DNA of 64,000 nucleotides from JAAYOS01 sp050950785 (GCA_050950785.1 JBMNIG010000004.1:26908-90907), one strand, 5' to 3'. Positions 44,035 to 54,292 are shown, numbered from the stretch's first letter. Notes: a model not told the origin generated them from the letters alone. A program made the numbers and translations.

Positions 44035-45129
44035 TTGACAGACAGGAAAAAACATCTTAAACTTAACGTTGGCTGTACAAATAACTCGCTTAATCGTGAC
44101 AGCATCATACTAGCTATAGAATCATCCTGCGATGAAACAGCCGTAGCAGTAGTACAAGGTGGACGCAGGATCTTATCTAGCGAAGTTGCTTCGCAAATCG
44201 CCATGCACAGGATGTATGGCGGTGTTGTCCCGGAAATAGCATCAAGAAAGCATATCGAAGTCATAGACGGTTTGACTTCGCTTGCATTAAAGAACGCAGG
44301 AATTTCCCGGGAAGATATTACTGCAGTTGCCGTAACGTTTGCTCCCGGATTAATAGGTGCGTTGCTTGTAGGGCTCAACTATGCCAAAGGCCTTGCCATG
44401 GCCTTGGACATACCATTGATACCGGTACATCACATACGTGGCCATATAGCGTCAAACTATCTGTCCTTTTCAGAACTTGAACCACCCTTTATGTGCCTTG
44501 TAGCATCTGGGGGGCATACGCTCTTACTTGGTGTTGACAGCTACACTGACTATCGAGTGATCGGCTCAACGCGGGACGATGCTGCAGGAGAGACATTCGA
44601 CAAGGCTGCACGGGTTCTTGGAATTGGATATCCGGGTGGCAAAGTTCTCGATTCGCTTTCCACAGGCGCAGATCCGGAGACCTATGCACTTCCAAGAGCA
44701 AAAGTAGATGGTGCGCCCTTCGATATGTCATTTTCAGGGTTAAAAACTGCAATCATCAACCTGGTTCACAACGCTGATCAAAAGGGAATTGAGCTTGATT
44801 TGCCCGGCCTTGCCGCTTCGATATGTAAGGCTATAAGTGACGAAATAGTACCAAGGGCAATCGATGCTTGCAGTGAATATGGATACAAAAAAATATGTGC
44901 GGCGGGAGGTGTCGCGGCTAATTCAGTACTTCGCGCGGATTTGGAGAGGGAGTCGGCTAGAGCCGGTCTTGAACTTTATATTCCTCCGATAAGTCTGTGC
45001 GGGGACAATGCAGCAATGATCGGAAGTCAGGCCTATTACGAGTGGGCTGCCGGCAATCTTGCTGATATGGAGATCAATGCGTATGCGACGCTTCCGGCTG
45101 ACTATCAGCACAACACATTGATTTTATAA
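44035..45129 (+). CDS. tsaD: tRNA threonylcarbamoyladenosine synthase subunit TsaD
   Basis: An ASKHA-fold metalloenzyme of about 364 residues that transfers threonylcarbamoyl to A37 of tRNAs. The core begins ILAIESSCDETAVAVV; HHIRGHIAS carries the metal-binding histidines, and VASGGHTLLLG and CGDNAAMIG are family signatures. The true start is uncertain: TTG codons at 44017 and 44035 precede the core, and GGAG lies 12 bases before the second. It supplies the t6A substrate of TcdA (4.0 kb). Confidence 0.95.
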   Translation: MTDRKKHLKLNVGCTNNSLNRDSIILAIESSCDETAVAVVQGGRRILSSEVASQIAMHRMYGGVVPEIASRKHIEVIDGLTSLALKNAGISREDITAVAVTFAPGLIGALLVGLNYAKGLAMALDIPLIPVHHIRGHIASNYLSFSELEPPFMCLVASGGHTLLLGVDSYTDYRVIGSTRDDAAGETFDKAARVLGIGYPGGKVLDSLSTGADPETYALPRAKVDGAPFDMSFSGLKTAIINLVHNADQKGIELDLPGLAASICKAISDEIVPRAIDACSEYGYKKICAAGGVAANSVLRADLERESARAGLELYIPPISLCGDNAAMIGSQAYYEWAAGNLADMEINAYATLPADYQHNTLIL

Positions 45130-45157
45130 TTGACATGTACTATCAAAATCGTATAAA
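45130..45157 (+). promoter_or_regulatory. alaS promoter
   Basis: Consensus TTGACA (45130-45135), 16-bp spacer, TATAAA (45152-45157). No T-box is present. Confidence 0.6.
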
Positions 45158-45212
45158 ATATGCAAATCATCTGTAATTTATCTATTACAGGTTTAGAGGA
45201 GTTGCGGAATAT

Positions 45213-47843
45213 ATGAAAAACCTTGGTCTAAACGAACTAAGAGAGCGCTTTCTATCATTTTTCGAAAGTAAGGGCCACCTTCGCCATCCCAGTTTTTCGC
45301 TGGTTCCAAGTGGCGATGCGTCACTTCTTTTAATAAATGCAGGAATGGCTCCGTTGAAGCCATATTTCTCTGGCGAAGCTATACCACCCAAGACACGTAT
45401 GACAACATGCCAAAAGTGTATAAGGACTCCTGATATCGAACGTGTCGGAAAGACAGCACGTCACGGCACTTTCTTTGAAATGCTTGGTAATTTCTCATTT
45501 GGCGATTATTTCAAGAAGGAAGCTATAGCCTGGGCTTGGGAGTTCATGACAAAGGAACTGGAGATCCCGGCCGACCGCTTATGGATCACCATATATACAG
45601 ATGATGATGAAGCTTTCAAATATTGGACTGAAGATGTTGGTGTTGACCCGTCCCGTGTACTCAGATTTGAAGATAACTTTTGGGAAATTGGTTCGGGACC
45701 ATGTGGACCATGCTCAGAGATCCACTTCGACCGTGGAGAGGAATACGGTTGCGGAGAGGAAACATGTGCTGTCGGATGTGAGTGTGACAGATATGTTGAG
45801 CTGTGGAATTTAGTATTTACTCAGTTTGATGGAGATGGTAAAGGAAATTACACACCTCTATCACAGAAGAATATTGACACAGGAATGGGCCTTGAGCGTC
45901 TTGCATGCATTATGCAGGGAGTGGACAACATCTTTGAAGTTGACACGATACGCAACATTATGGCACATGTCTCAGATATTTCCGGAGTCAAATATAAAGA
46001 CAACGAAAAAAGCGATGTGTCACTGCGAGTAATTACCGATCATATTCGCTCAACAACAATGATGGTCAGTGACGGAGTGCTCCCTTCAAATGAAGGGAGG
46101 GGCTATGTGCTACGCCGGCTGCTCCGAAGGGCTGCTAGACACGGAAAATTGCTGGGAATTGAAGGCCCATTTCTTAGCAAAGTCTGCGAAACTGTAATCA
46201 GCGAAAGTTGCGGCGCTTACCCTGAGCTATCCGAAAAGGCAGAGTACATCAAGAAAGTAATCGCCATGGAGGAAGAGCGCTTCCGTCTTACAATAGACTC
46301 AGGAATGAAGCTTTTAAACGAGCAGGTCAAACGCTTAACAGCAGCAGGGGAGAAAGTACTGTCCGGCGAAGATGCTTTCAAACTATATGATACCTTTGGA
46401 TTTCCTATCGACCTTACGGTAGAAATCCTGGAAGAAAACGGGCTGGAACTTGACAGAGACGGCTTCGAGAGTCTGATGACGCAACAGCGGGAGAGGGCTC
46501 GTTCTGCCCGTGCTTCCCTTGGAGATGTGGGCTGGTCTCATACAGATTTCGGACTGGACAAAGAAATCTCCACCGAATTTACCGGCTATGTAAGTCATTC
46601 GGAAAAAGCAAAAGTATTGGCAATAGTCGCTCAAGGAGAACTTTCCTCACAGGCACTTGAAAAACAACAAGTTTCAATAATTCTGGATCGTACTCCGTTT
46701 TATGCTGAAAGCGGTGGTCAGATTTCAGACACAGGACACATTAGTACATCGACCGGACGCATTTACGTTGAAAACGTTCAGAAGTTGAGTGACGGCAAAT
46801 ATGTTCACAATGGAGTTGTAGCCGAAGGAAGTATTTCGAACGGAGACGAAGTCACTGCCGAGATCGATTTGCCACGACGTAAAGCTATTATGCGTGCCCA
46901 CTCGGCAACACACCTTCTGCATAAGGCACTCCGCTCAAAACTGGGAGAGCATGTTGAGCAGGCAGGTTCCCTTGTAGAACCGGACAAGCTTAGATTCGAC
47001 TTTACTCACTTTGCGGCTGTTACCAGTCAGGAATTACAAGAAATTGAACGGGAAGTAAATGAGGCCATCTTGAATGGATATTCCATAGATACTCAAGAAA
47101 TGTCGATTGATGATGCCAAAAAATTGGGTGCCATGGCTTTGTTTGGGGAGAAGTACGGCGATGTCGTAAGGGTCGTTTGCATGGATGATTACTCCATTGA
47201 GCTGTGTGGTGGCACTCATCTAGACAATACTGCAAAGGCTGGTTCCTTCAAAATAATGTCCGAATCTTCTATAGCAGCCGGAGTTCGACGTATTGAAGCA
47301 AAGGTGGGCACTGGCGTAATTGATGAATTCGATACAAGAACAGGTATTCTCAATGAGATTTCGGAGCTTCTAAAGTCCGGCCATAGTGATCTTGACAAAA
47401 AAGTTCGTCAGACATTGGAAGAGCTAAAGTCACTGCGTCAGGAAATTGAAGCATTGAAAGCAAAGGAAGCTGTTGGCAGTGTTGAACAGCTCCTAAAGTC
47501 GGCAAAAAACATGCATGGTTTAGGCGTAATATCAGCTTCCGTTGGCAATGTCGAAACACAAGCGTTGCGGACTATGGGTGATTGGCTTGTTGATAAAGAG
47601 CCATCAATAGTTGCAGTACTGGCTTCCGTGTCAGATGATAAGGTAACATTCTTAGCTGTCTGTGGAAAAGAAGCTGTAAAGAAAGGCATGCATGCAGGCA
47701 ACCTGGTACGTGAAGTTTGTAAAGTAGCCGGAGGTAGCGGCGGCGGAAAACCTACATCAGCCATGGGTGGAGGAAAGGATCCTTCAAAGGTGGATGATGC
47801 ACTTGCCCTAGTTGATACTTTTGTAGAGAATATGGTCAAGTAG
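45213..47843 (+). CDS. alaS: Alanine--tRNA ligase
   Basis: A class II synthetase of 876 residues. The catalytic domain begins KPYFSGEAIPPKTRM and RHGTFFEMLGNFSFGDYFK. The editing domain zinc site is complete: H563 and H567 (HSATH), then C665 and H669 (CGGTH). The C-terminal DHHA1 part (GGSGGGKPTSAMGGG) is intact. AGAGGAG precedes the ATG. HIT follows 52 bp downstream. Confidence 0.97.
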   Translation: MKNLGLNELRERFLSFFESKGHLRHPSFSLVPSGDASLLLINAGMAPLKPYFSGEAIPPKTRMTTCQKCIRTPDIERVGKTARHGTFFEMLGNFSFGDYFKKEAIAWAWEFMTKELEIPADRLWITIYTDDDEAFKYWTEDVGVDPSRVLRFEDNFWEIGSGPCGPCSEIHFDRGEEYGCGEETCAVGCECDRYVELWNLVFTQFDGDGKGNYTPLSQKNIDTGMGLERLACIMQGVDNIFEVDTIRNIMAHVSDISGVKYKDNEKSDVSLRVITDHIRSTTMMVSDGVLPSNEGRGYVLRRLLRRAARHGKLLGIEGPFLSKVCETVISESCGAYPELSEKAEYIKKVIAMEEERFRLTIDSGMKLLNEQVKRLTAAGEKVLSGEDAFKLYDTFGFPIDLTVEILEENGLELDRDGFESLMTQQRERARSARASLGDVGWSHTDFGLDKEISTEFTGYVSHSEKAKVLAIVAQGELSSQALEKQQVSIILDRTPFYAESGGQISDTGHISTSTGRIYVENVQKLSDGKYVHNGVVAEGSISNGDEVTAEIDLPRRKAIMRAHSATHLLHKALRSKLGEHVEQAGSLVEPDKLRFDFTHFAAVTSQELQEIEREVNEAILNGYSIDTQEMSIDDAKKLGAMALFGEKYGDVVRVVCMDDYSIELCGGTHLDNTAKAGSFKIMSESSIAAGVRRIEAKVGTGVIDEFDTRTGILNEISELLKSGHSDLDKKVRQTLEELKSLRQEIEALKAKEAVGSVEQLLKSAKNMHGLGVISASVGNVETQALRTMGDWLVDKEPSIVAVLASVSDDKVTFLAVCGKEAVKKGMHAGNLVREVCKVAGGSGGGKPTSAMGGGKDPSKVDDALALVDTFVENMVK

Positions 47844-47895
47844 TTTTCAATCTTGACTAACATCGAATAAATAATGATATGCGAGGTGTTAAGCT

Positions 47896-48237
47896 ATGTC
47901 GGAATGTCTGTTCTGTAAAATTATTTCTGGCGAGATTCCCTCGAAAAAGGTATATGAGGACGAGTTTGTATATGCTTTTAATGACATCGATCCTCAGGCT
48001 CCTGTCCACATCTTGTTTATTCCCAAGCAGCATATAGAATCAGCAGCTCATATCGATCAGGAAAACTCATCTTTGATAGCAAGGATTTTTGAAGCGGTTT
48101 CCACTGTATCTAGAGAGCTCGATCTTAAGGAAGGCTTTAGAGTAGTTACAAATTGTGGGCCACAGGCGCAGCAGTCAGTACCCCATTTGCATTTCCATAT
48201 GTTAGCCGGTCGTGATATGACCTGGCCTCCGGGCTGA
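47896..48237 (+). CDS. HIT family nucleotide hydrolase (HinT-like)
   Basis: A 113-residue protein with the C-terminal histidine triad HLHFHML and the N-terminal CLFCKIISGEIPS. HinT enzymes hydrolyse nucleoside phosphoramidates and aminoacyl-adenylates, and a gene next to a tRNA synthetase fits that. GAGGTG precedes the ATG. It ends 18 bp before comEC. Confidence 0.93.
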   Translation: MSECLFCKIISGEIPSKKVYEDEFVYAFNDIDPQAPVHILFIPKQHIESAAHIDQENSSLIARIFEAVSTVSRELDLKEGFRVVTNCGPQAQQSVPHLHFHMLAGRDMTWPPG

Positions 48238-48255
48238 TAATATTGGTGAGTGGTC

Positions 48256-50694
48256 ATGCGCAGGCTTGTGAGCTTTACCTTGGGCTTTACCGCCGCCATA
48301 GCCATTCTACTGCGTGCTCATGAAGGGCACCGGGTTGTCCTCGTCTCAGCGGCGGGGACAACCGCGGTTTTGCTCTTTATTTTATATCTAAAAAGATATT
48401 TCAAGATTTCGTCACTGAACAGCATTAAAGCAAACTATGTTCCCGGACATATACAACGGCAAAAAAGGTATCCCAAGCTCTACAGAAAACGTCTGCATTT
48501 GACGACGCGACATATTAAATCCAATGGCAGGAACTCATCAGATGATGGTAGTGATAAGAAAAAAGAGGATAATAAGCAAAAAGGATGCAAAAGGTCACTA
48601 ATCATTCTTATCGGATTTTTAGTCGGAGCTTTATGGCTGATACTATTTGAAGTCGTTAAGTATACCCCTGCGATTGATTTGATCGGTACGGAATCAGAAG
48701 AATCTTTTGTTGTTCTTGACTATCCTCGACAATACGGTATATCGTCTCGAGTGTTTGTCAAAACAAGTAGTGGCCACAAGGCAAATCTTCGTCTATTTGA
48801 GAGCATCGACCTAAAACCCGGAGACAAGTTGACTATGTCGGTTCAATTCTCAGCGCCACAGGCAACCCGCGACTTTGATTTTCTTACATATTACAGGGCT
48901 AAAGGAATTTTTATTGATGCTGAACAAACGGGGGAAATTGAAATTGAATATTCAAAGTCATTTCCCGTAAAATATCTTCCGTTACTTGTTAGGAAAGCCA
49001 TTAGCGAAAAGCTTGCATCACTGTTCAATGGTACTGAGCTAGGTTTTGTCAAAGCGTTGCTCACAGGTGATAAATCCGACTTACCACAAAGTGCACAATT
49101 TACCTTGTCAAGTGCCGGGATGGCGCATATAATTTCAGTGTCAGGAATGCACGTGGTATTCTTGGTAGGCATGGTTTTATTTGTTTTTAGAAGGCAAAAG
49201 GTAGCTACGATTGTTGCTCTTCCCTTAATGCTTTTCTTTGTTCTTATGACAGGTGCAGCACCATCATCAATTAGGGCATTTGTTATGCAATCGATCATAT
49301 TACTTGCGAGAATAGTGGGACGGGAAGAGGACTCACTTACGTCTCTTTCGACTGCGATGCTGATATTGCTGATAATCAACCCATTTTGTATTATGGATAT
49401 TGGACTACAGCTGAGCTTTCTGGCAACTCTGGGAATGATTTTGTTCTCACCCCGTATACAAATTAAGATTTACTCACTTTTGCCTAGTAAACATCGCAAA
49501 AATCCCGCAGTCAAATTTATTGTCAGCACCCTGTGTGCTACATTATCTGCAAATGTGTTGACATTGTTTCCGGTTCTCTGGTATTTCGGGCGATTGCCAC
49601 TTATATCACCCATAAGCAACCTGCTTTCACTATGGATGGTCTCACTTGCGTTCTATATGTGTACGATATGCGTGCTGCTATCGTTTATATGTATTCCTAT
49701 TGCAGAGGTTATCGCTGTGCCATTAAGGCTTGGAGTCAAGTACATAAACTGTGTTGCTTCACTTTCCATCCGTTTGCCCTTTGCCGTATTGGACGTTAGA
49801 AATCCATTTATCTTGATTTGGATCGTTTTTACGGTTATTGTATCGGCACTTTGGATATTAGAAAGAAAAAATAGGAGTATAACCTATGTAGCTATATCAG
49901 TAGTGGTAATTACATTGAGCTGTGCTGTAATTTTTTCAGAGCTGGATATGCTTGACAGTGACATGACAATAACAGTGCTGGATGTTGGACAGGGACAGTC
50001 GATCATAGCAACATCGGGAGCCTATACTGTACTAATAGATTGTGGCGGAAACAGATATCCGGGTGCAGGGAATATTGCAGCTGAATATTTACTAAATCAC
50101 AATAAACATAAAATTGATATGATCATCCTTACTCATACTCACAGCGATCATATCAATGGGATCAAAGAGCTATTGGATAATGTAAATATAAAGTGTGCAG
50201 CGTTGCCGGATACTATAGCTGCTTTGGAGACAGCAGACTATTTTACACAGAGGGGCATAAAGGTGTTAGCTGTGGACGACAACCACTTGATAGATATGGC
50301 AAAGTGCAATATAAAGATTTTTCGTCCCATCGTTAAAAAAAGCAATGATGAGGAAACAATGTGTGTAATGATTTCGGCAGGAGAGTTTAATGCCCTGGTT
50401 ACAGGGGATGCCGCCTTTATTTCTGAAAAGATCCTAACGGAAAGAGAAGTGCTTCCTGATATAGAGCTGCTGGTTGCAGGACACCACGGTTCTAGTAAAT
50501 CCACCGGTGAAGCTTTGTTAGACGCTTCCTCTCCCGAGGTAGCTGTTATTTCAACAGGTCAGAATAGCTATGGGCATCCTTCTGCAGAAACTCTCCAAAG
50601 ATTGAAAGATAGAGGAATAGATATCTATAGGACGGATAGACAAGGAACGATAGAAATAAAAGTGAAGAGCTGGGGTGATATGAATGGCAACTAA
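48256..50694 (+). CDS. comEC: DNA internalisation competence protein ComEC/Rec2
   Basis: The membrane channel for single-stranded DNA uptake, about 812 residues. An N-terminal DUF4131-like region is followed by the competence domain (KALLTGDKSDLPQSAQ, HIISVSGMHVVFLVG) with many membrane helices, and a C-terminal metallo-beta-lactamase domain with THTHSDHINGI and GHHGSSKST. The ATG at 48256 is chosen over the GTG at 48250. holA overlaps its end by 11 bp, a usual pairing. No other competence genes (comEA, comG) are in the window. Confidence 0.93.
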   Translation: MRRLVSFTLGFTAAIAILLRAHEGHRVVLVSAAGTTAVLLFILYLKRYFKISSLNSIKANYVPGHIQRQKRYPKLYRKRLHLTTRHIKSNGRNSSDDGSDKKKEDNKQKGCKRSLIILIGFLVGALWLILFEVVKYTPAIDLIGTESEESFVVLDYPRQYGISSRVFVKTSSGHKANLRLFESIDLKPGDKLTMSVQFSAPQATRDFDFLTYYRAKGIFIDAEQTGEIEIEYSKSFPVKYLPLLVRKAISEKLASLFNGTELGFVKALLTGDKSDLPQSAQFTLSSAGMAHIISVSGMHVVFLVGMVLFVFRRQKVATIVALPLMLFFVLMTGAAPSSIRAFVMQSIILLARIVGREEDSLTSLSTAMLILLIINPFCIMDIGLQLSFLATLGMILFSPRIQIKIYSLLPSKHRKNPAVKFIVSTLCATLSANVLTLFPVLWYFGRLPLISPISNLLSLWMVSLAFYMCTICVLLSFICIPIAEVIAVPLRLGVKYINCVASLSIRLPFAVLDVRNPFILIWIVFTVIVSALWILERKNRSITYVAISVVVITLSCAVIFSELDMLDSDMTITVLDVGQGQSIIATSGAYTVLIDCGGNRYPGAGNIAAEYLLNHNKHKIDMIILTHTHSDHINGIKELLDNVNIKCAALPDTIAALETADYFTQRGIKVLAVDDNHLIDMAKCNIKIFRPIVKKSNDEETMCVMISAGEFNALVTGDAAFISEKILTEREVLPDIELLVAGHHGSSKSTGEALLDASSPEVAVISTGQNSYGHPSAETLQRLKDRGIDIYRTDRQGTIEIKVKSWGDMNGN

Positions 50695-51748
50695 AAAAAC
50701 GACAACAGATGGTTTCAAGTTAATGAAGTCTGATATAAAAAACGGTGAAATCAAGAGTGTTTATATATTTCACGGGGAAGAGAAGTATCTGCTCGAGCAC
50801 TACTTAGATCAAATAAAGACAAAACTGGTTAATCCCGATATGGAGCAGTTCAATTATACTCTCTTTGACGGCAAAGACCTAAAGTTCGAGTTACTTCTGG
50901 ACGCAGTGGAATCTTTGCCTATGTTTTCTGACAGAAAACTTGTAGTTGTTCGCGACTACGACATTTTCCGATCTGCTGAGTCAAGCCTAAAAGATTTCGA
51001 AAAATTGATTGAGGATCTACCTGAAACAACTTGTCTCATATTTGTATACGATGTACTGGAATACAAACCGAAAACCAATACCAAGCTTTATAAGGCGATA
51101 ATTCGTATTGGACGTGTTGTAGAGTTTCCGGTGCAGAACGATTCGGAGCTGGTTTCCTGGCTCAAGCGGAATTTTCGTGCATTAAAAAAGGATATTGATC
51201 CTTCAGATGCTATGTACATGCTCCATATTTGCGGTAAGCACATGTATAAACTTAAGCTTGAAGTTGCTAAGGTTGCTGCATATGCAAAGGGGGACAAGAT
51301 TTTAAGATCGGACATTGATGCTGTCTGCATCCCTGTTTTAGATGCAGTCATATATAATATGACTGATGCTGTTGTTGAACAGCGCTTTTCGGATGCGATT
51401 GTAATCATGCGAGACCTGATTCAAATGAAGAACGACCCAACGCCTATACTTGCAGCTTTGGGCAAGCAGTTGAGAAGACTTTATTATACACAGAAGGCGA
51501 TTAATAACGGAAATCCTGAAAACTTTGTAAGAAACGAATTAGAAATAAGATATCCTTTTCTTATTACAAAGACAATAGGGGCGGCTAAGAAGCTGTCCAC
51601 TAAGTGGTGTGCAGAAGCTTTGAAACTGTGCGCTGAATGGGATTACAAAATGAAGACATCGGGTGGGGACAGGGAAGAGCTTCTTGAACTTCTGCTCTTA
51701 AATCTCAGCAATCTGCGCTATTTGGAATCGGGCGTGTCCAGGCAATAG
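50684..51748 (+). CDS. holA: DNA polymerase III subunit delta
   Basis: The clamp-loader delta subunit (354 residues), which opens the beta clamp. It starts with the YIFHGEEKYLLEHYLDQI segment of this family and has the clamp-contact region SLPMFSDRKLVVVRDYD. The C-terminal collar helices (LGKQLRRLYYTQKAI) are present. It overlaps comEC by 11 bp, with GGGGTG before its ATG. Confidence 0.93.
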   Translation: MATKKTTTDGFKLMKSDIKNGEIKSVYIFHGEEKYLLEHYLDQIKTKLVNPDMEQFNYTLFDGKDLKFELLLDAVESLPMFSDRKLVVVRDYDIFRSAESSLKDFEKLIEDLPETTCLIFVYDVLEYKPKTNTKLYKAIIRIGRVVEFPVQNDSELVSWLKRNFRALKKDIDPSDAMYMLHICGKHMYKLKLEVAKVAAYAKGDKILRSDIDAVCIPVLDAVIYNMTDAVVEQRFSDAIVIMRDLIQMKNDPTPILAALGKQLRRLYYTQKAINNGNPENFVRNELEIRYPFLITKTIGAAKKLSTKWCAEALKLCAEWDYKMKTSGGDREELLELLLLNLSNLRYLESGVSRQ

Positions 51749-51775
51749 CTTGATGAAATATCAGGAGTTTATATG

Positions 51776-52399
51776 ATGAGAAGAGAAAAGCAAAAAATCA
51801 AAGAAATAATTGTGGTTGAAGGCAAGTACGACAAGAACACGGTATCACAGATCGTTGACACTCTTGTTATTGAAACTTCAGGCTTTCAAGTCTTCTCCGA
51901 TCGTGAAAAGATGAACCTAATAAAAAAGTTGGCTAAAGCCCGCGGTATAATAATCCTTACAGATAGCGATTCAGCAGGGTTTGTTATCAGAAATCACATA
52001 AAAGGGTGCGTTACTCCTGAGCTTATAAAGCATGCTTATATTCCCGATATTTTTGGAAAAGAGAAAAGAAAAACGATCCCTTCAAAGGAGGGAAAGTTGG
52101 GAGTGGAAGGGATGCCTCCTGATGTGATTTTAGAAGCTCTTAGGCGTGCCGGCGCTACATTTGAAAACAATGATGCAGACTTTGACGATGACATGCTTGA
52201 CCGGGAAAATGCCCAAGTGGTTGAGAAATCTAAAAAGAGAGCGGACAGTGATTTCAACAACGATAAGTGGTCGGATTTCAAAAGTGATATCGAAAGCCCA
52301 GACAGTTCATCAAGCGTAAGCAAATCATCTGATTTAAGCAGTTCGATTTCTGTAATCGATCTTTACAGAGTAGGGTCCTTACTGGCAAAAGGCCGGTAG
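51776..52399 (+). CDS. RNase M5-like Toprim protein with Ser/Asp-rich tail
   Basis: About 207 residues. The Toprim domain shows the catalytic Glu in IIVVEGKYDK and the DxD in ILTDSDSAG. The following DUF4093-like segment (KLGVEGMPPDVILEAL) fits RNase M5 (RnmV), which matures 5S rRNA. It differs from B. subtilis RnmV in the Toprim loop (LTDSDSAG rather than LTDPDxxG). After about residue 145 there is a low-complexity Ser/Asp/Lys tail ending in a short conserved-looking VIDLYRVGSLLAKGR. AGGAG lies before two adjacent ATGs (51773, 51776). rRNA maturation is likely but the variant loop leaves room for another role. Confidence 0.75.
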   Translation: MRREKQKIKEIIVVEGKYDKNTVSQIVDTLVIETSGFQVFSDREKMNLIKKLAKARGIIILTDSDSAGFVIRNHIKGCVTPELIKHAYIPDIFGKEKRKTIPSKEGKLGVEGMPPDVILEALRRAGATFENNDADFDDDMLDRENAQVVEKSKKRADSDFNNDKWSDFKSDIESPDSSSSVSKSSDLSSSISVIDLYRVGSLLAKGR

Positions 52400-52742
52400 C
52401 GCAAACAAAAGGAAAAAGCTACTGCAAGCTCTAAATTTTACCTGAAAAGATGTCATCAAGCGCGCTTCTTGATGTAACTCAACGTCCCTTTTTACAAAAA
52501 GTGCTTTTTGATGAATTACTTAGCTGATTTTATTTTCCGAGACAGAGTTTTAGCAAATAGATATTCAATAGCTATTGAAACTTCGGGGTCCCATTTTTGA
52601 ATGTCTGCTTCTATGGGAAAACGAAAAGAGGTTTGTTACTTTTTTCAATGCCCAGCCTATTTTGACACTTACCTTCTATGTTTTGCTTCTAGATTCAGTG
52701 GTTGAAAATCAGTATATAATCTGAATTCATATTTTTGCCGAT
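52400..52742. other. Non-coding gap with small hairpins
   Basis: No supported ORF. A 7-bp hairpin (CATCAAG paired with CTTGATG) lies near 52453-52473 and may end the comEC-holA-rnmV transcript, though no T-tract follows. The rest is AT-rich. Confidence 0.4.
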
Positions 52743-52790
52743 AAAAAAAAATGTGCTGATGGTCCTTTATGGCCAAAAAGCACATTTTTA
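52743..52790. terminator. Bidirectional rho-independent terminator
   Basis: AAAATGTGCT pairs with AGCACATTTT around an inner TGGTC/GGCCA stem, followed by a run of about nine T on the minus strand and TTTTTATTT on the plus strand. It ends the NlpC/P60 gene on the minus strand. Confidence 0.8.
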
Positions 52791-52806
52791 TTTACGTTTT
52801 TGTAAA

Positions 52807-53789
52807 TTAGGTAAGGGACCCTTTCCCCGCTCCTACGAAAATATCGCGAATAATATGACTCCCGATAATGATGAGATAGTGGACGGGCTTTTCCAGGTTT
52901 AAACTGCGTGTACGAAATTTGTTGTTACCAATATAGATACCAACATGGGCTTGCCTTTTCTGGCGCTACCGTTATTGAAAAAACACCAAATCTCCGGGAA
53001 GAAGATCACTTTTTTGCAATTGAAGTTGCTTTAACTCATTTGGCTGCTTGCTCCCCGGGTTTTAAGGTATATCCAAAGTTTTTTGAATACATAATAGGAC
53101 AAAATCCGGAAACAGTCCAAATCCCTTTTGAAGGGGGAAACGTCCCCGCCATAGGTGTATTTTGGTACCAATCAACTGTTTTTGCAAAATTCGACCACTT
53201 CACTTCGTTTTGTCCGGTAAGAGTTTTCAGACTCAGCAGAGCTTACTGTTTCGGTAGCTGTAGAATCAGATGATGCCTTTTGAGAGGAATTTTGCTGATT
53301 CATGCTTTTCTGATTTCAAAAGTAGTCGGGGATGTATGTAAACCGGACATTATTGCCGTACTTTATCTTATACCATCCATCTTCAATACCTATAGCCTTT
53401 GCATAGGTACCTTTGCGAAGCTGGAAAACAACAGAGTATGCGGTACCGGGTTTGGCGCGTACATTGACCACGGAACCGGTTACTACTCCGTCAATGGGTT
53501 TATTAGAAAAATCCTCATTATTTGTTTTTGTTAAATAATCTGCCAACATATAACCTTCTTCGTAGTCAAAGTTGACACGATACCAATCCCCATTCTTTTC
53601 GAGTATTATAACTTTTTTACCACGTTGGGCAACAGCAACAACATTTGAAGAGGTGGTATTGGATGAACGCATATTTAGAGCGCTTGCATTTACGGTGCCC
53701 ACTTCCACAGCACTGACCGATACGGTGAGCATTGCTGAAACTACAGCCGCTGCTGCAATTTTCTTTGCCAATCCGGAAAATGAAATCAT
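52807..53789 (-). pseudogene. SH3b-NlpC/P60 cell-wall hydrolase, C-terminal domain broken by indels
   Basis: The first 157 residues read cleanly: a signal peptide (residues 1-27, ending SVSAVE), SH3b domain 1 (about 29-85, ASALNMRSSNTTSSNVV) and SH3b domain 2 (about 100-155, GSVVNVRAKPGTAYSVV). Beyond 53316 the frame is lost, but an NlpC/P60 peptidase can be pieced together across all three frames: YTYGG, the catalytic-Cys block (SKGFDC), RGASSQMS, DLLPGDLVFF, HVGIYIGNNKFVHAV and RYFVGAGRVLT before the TAA at 52807. I estimate at least six single-base changes, mostly extra bases in short runs. GGAGG precedes the ATG. Sequence error and real decay both remain possible. Confidence 0.8.
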
Positions 53790-53858
53790 AATTTCCTCCG
53801 ATTATAGACTTCCTGCTAATCTTAAGTTAAAAGAACTTCATGCACGACCTTATAGAAG

Positions 53859-54143
53859 CTATGAATTTAACGCTCTTGTCAGCCATATCGAAGCAAGATC
53901 CATTGCCTCATACAGACCTTTCTTTTCACTTTTCTTAACAACGCGATTTCTAGATGATATATCAGGATCGGTGTACTGGAGCTGTACTGACACTTTTGAT
54001 GAGAGATCTAGGTCTTTAAGCTTCTTTGTCTCCATAACCTGGATCATTATTATATACTTGTCGGTAATATTTCCATAATAAATTAGATTGCCCTGTCTTA
54101 GTAGGGGATAGCCTCTATAACTTAGCAATTTGTTTTCAGACAT
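53859..54143 (-). CDS. Small conserved clostridial protein, function unknown
   Basis: A 94-residue cytosolic protein starting MSENKLLSYRGYPLLRQGN. It has a beta-rich N-terminal half (LIYYGNITDKYIIMIQVM), a VSVQLQYTDPD segment and a basic KKSEKKGLYEAMDLASIWL helix at the end. I recall similar proteins in other Clostridia but no function. The ATG at 54143 has GGAGG five bases upstream; a longer in-frame form is hydrophobic at the front and lacks a ribosome site. Confidence 0.75.
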   Translation of the reverse strand: MSENKLLSYRGYPLLRQGNLIYYGNITDKYIIMIQVMETKKLKDLDLSSKVSVQLQYTDPDISSRNRVVKKSEKKGLYEAMDLASIWLTRALNS

Positions 54144-54292
54144 ATAAACCTCCGTAAAATATAAGTTGGGGAACATAAAGATCAATATAAACAACCAAAC
54201 ACTGGAAAATTCGTAACAAATTGTTACTTTATTGTAACACATGTACTATTCATTGTCAAACGAACCTAAATAGTAAAATGAGGATGGAAATA

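Noticed and set aside
52908..53273. Plus-strand ORF of 121 residues
   Set aside because: The sequence is the antisense of a recognisable but frame-broken NlpC/P60 domain.
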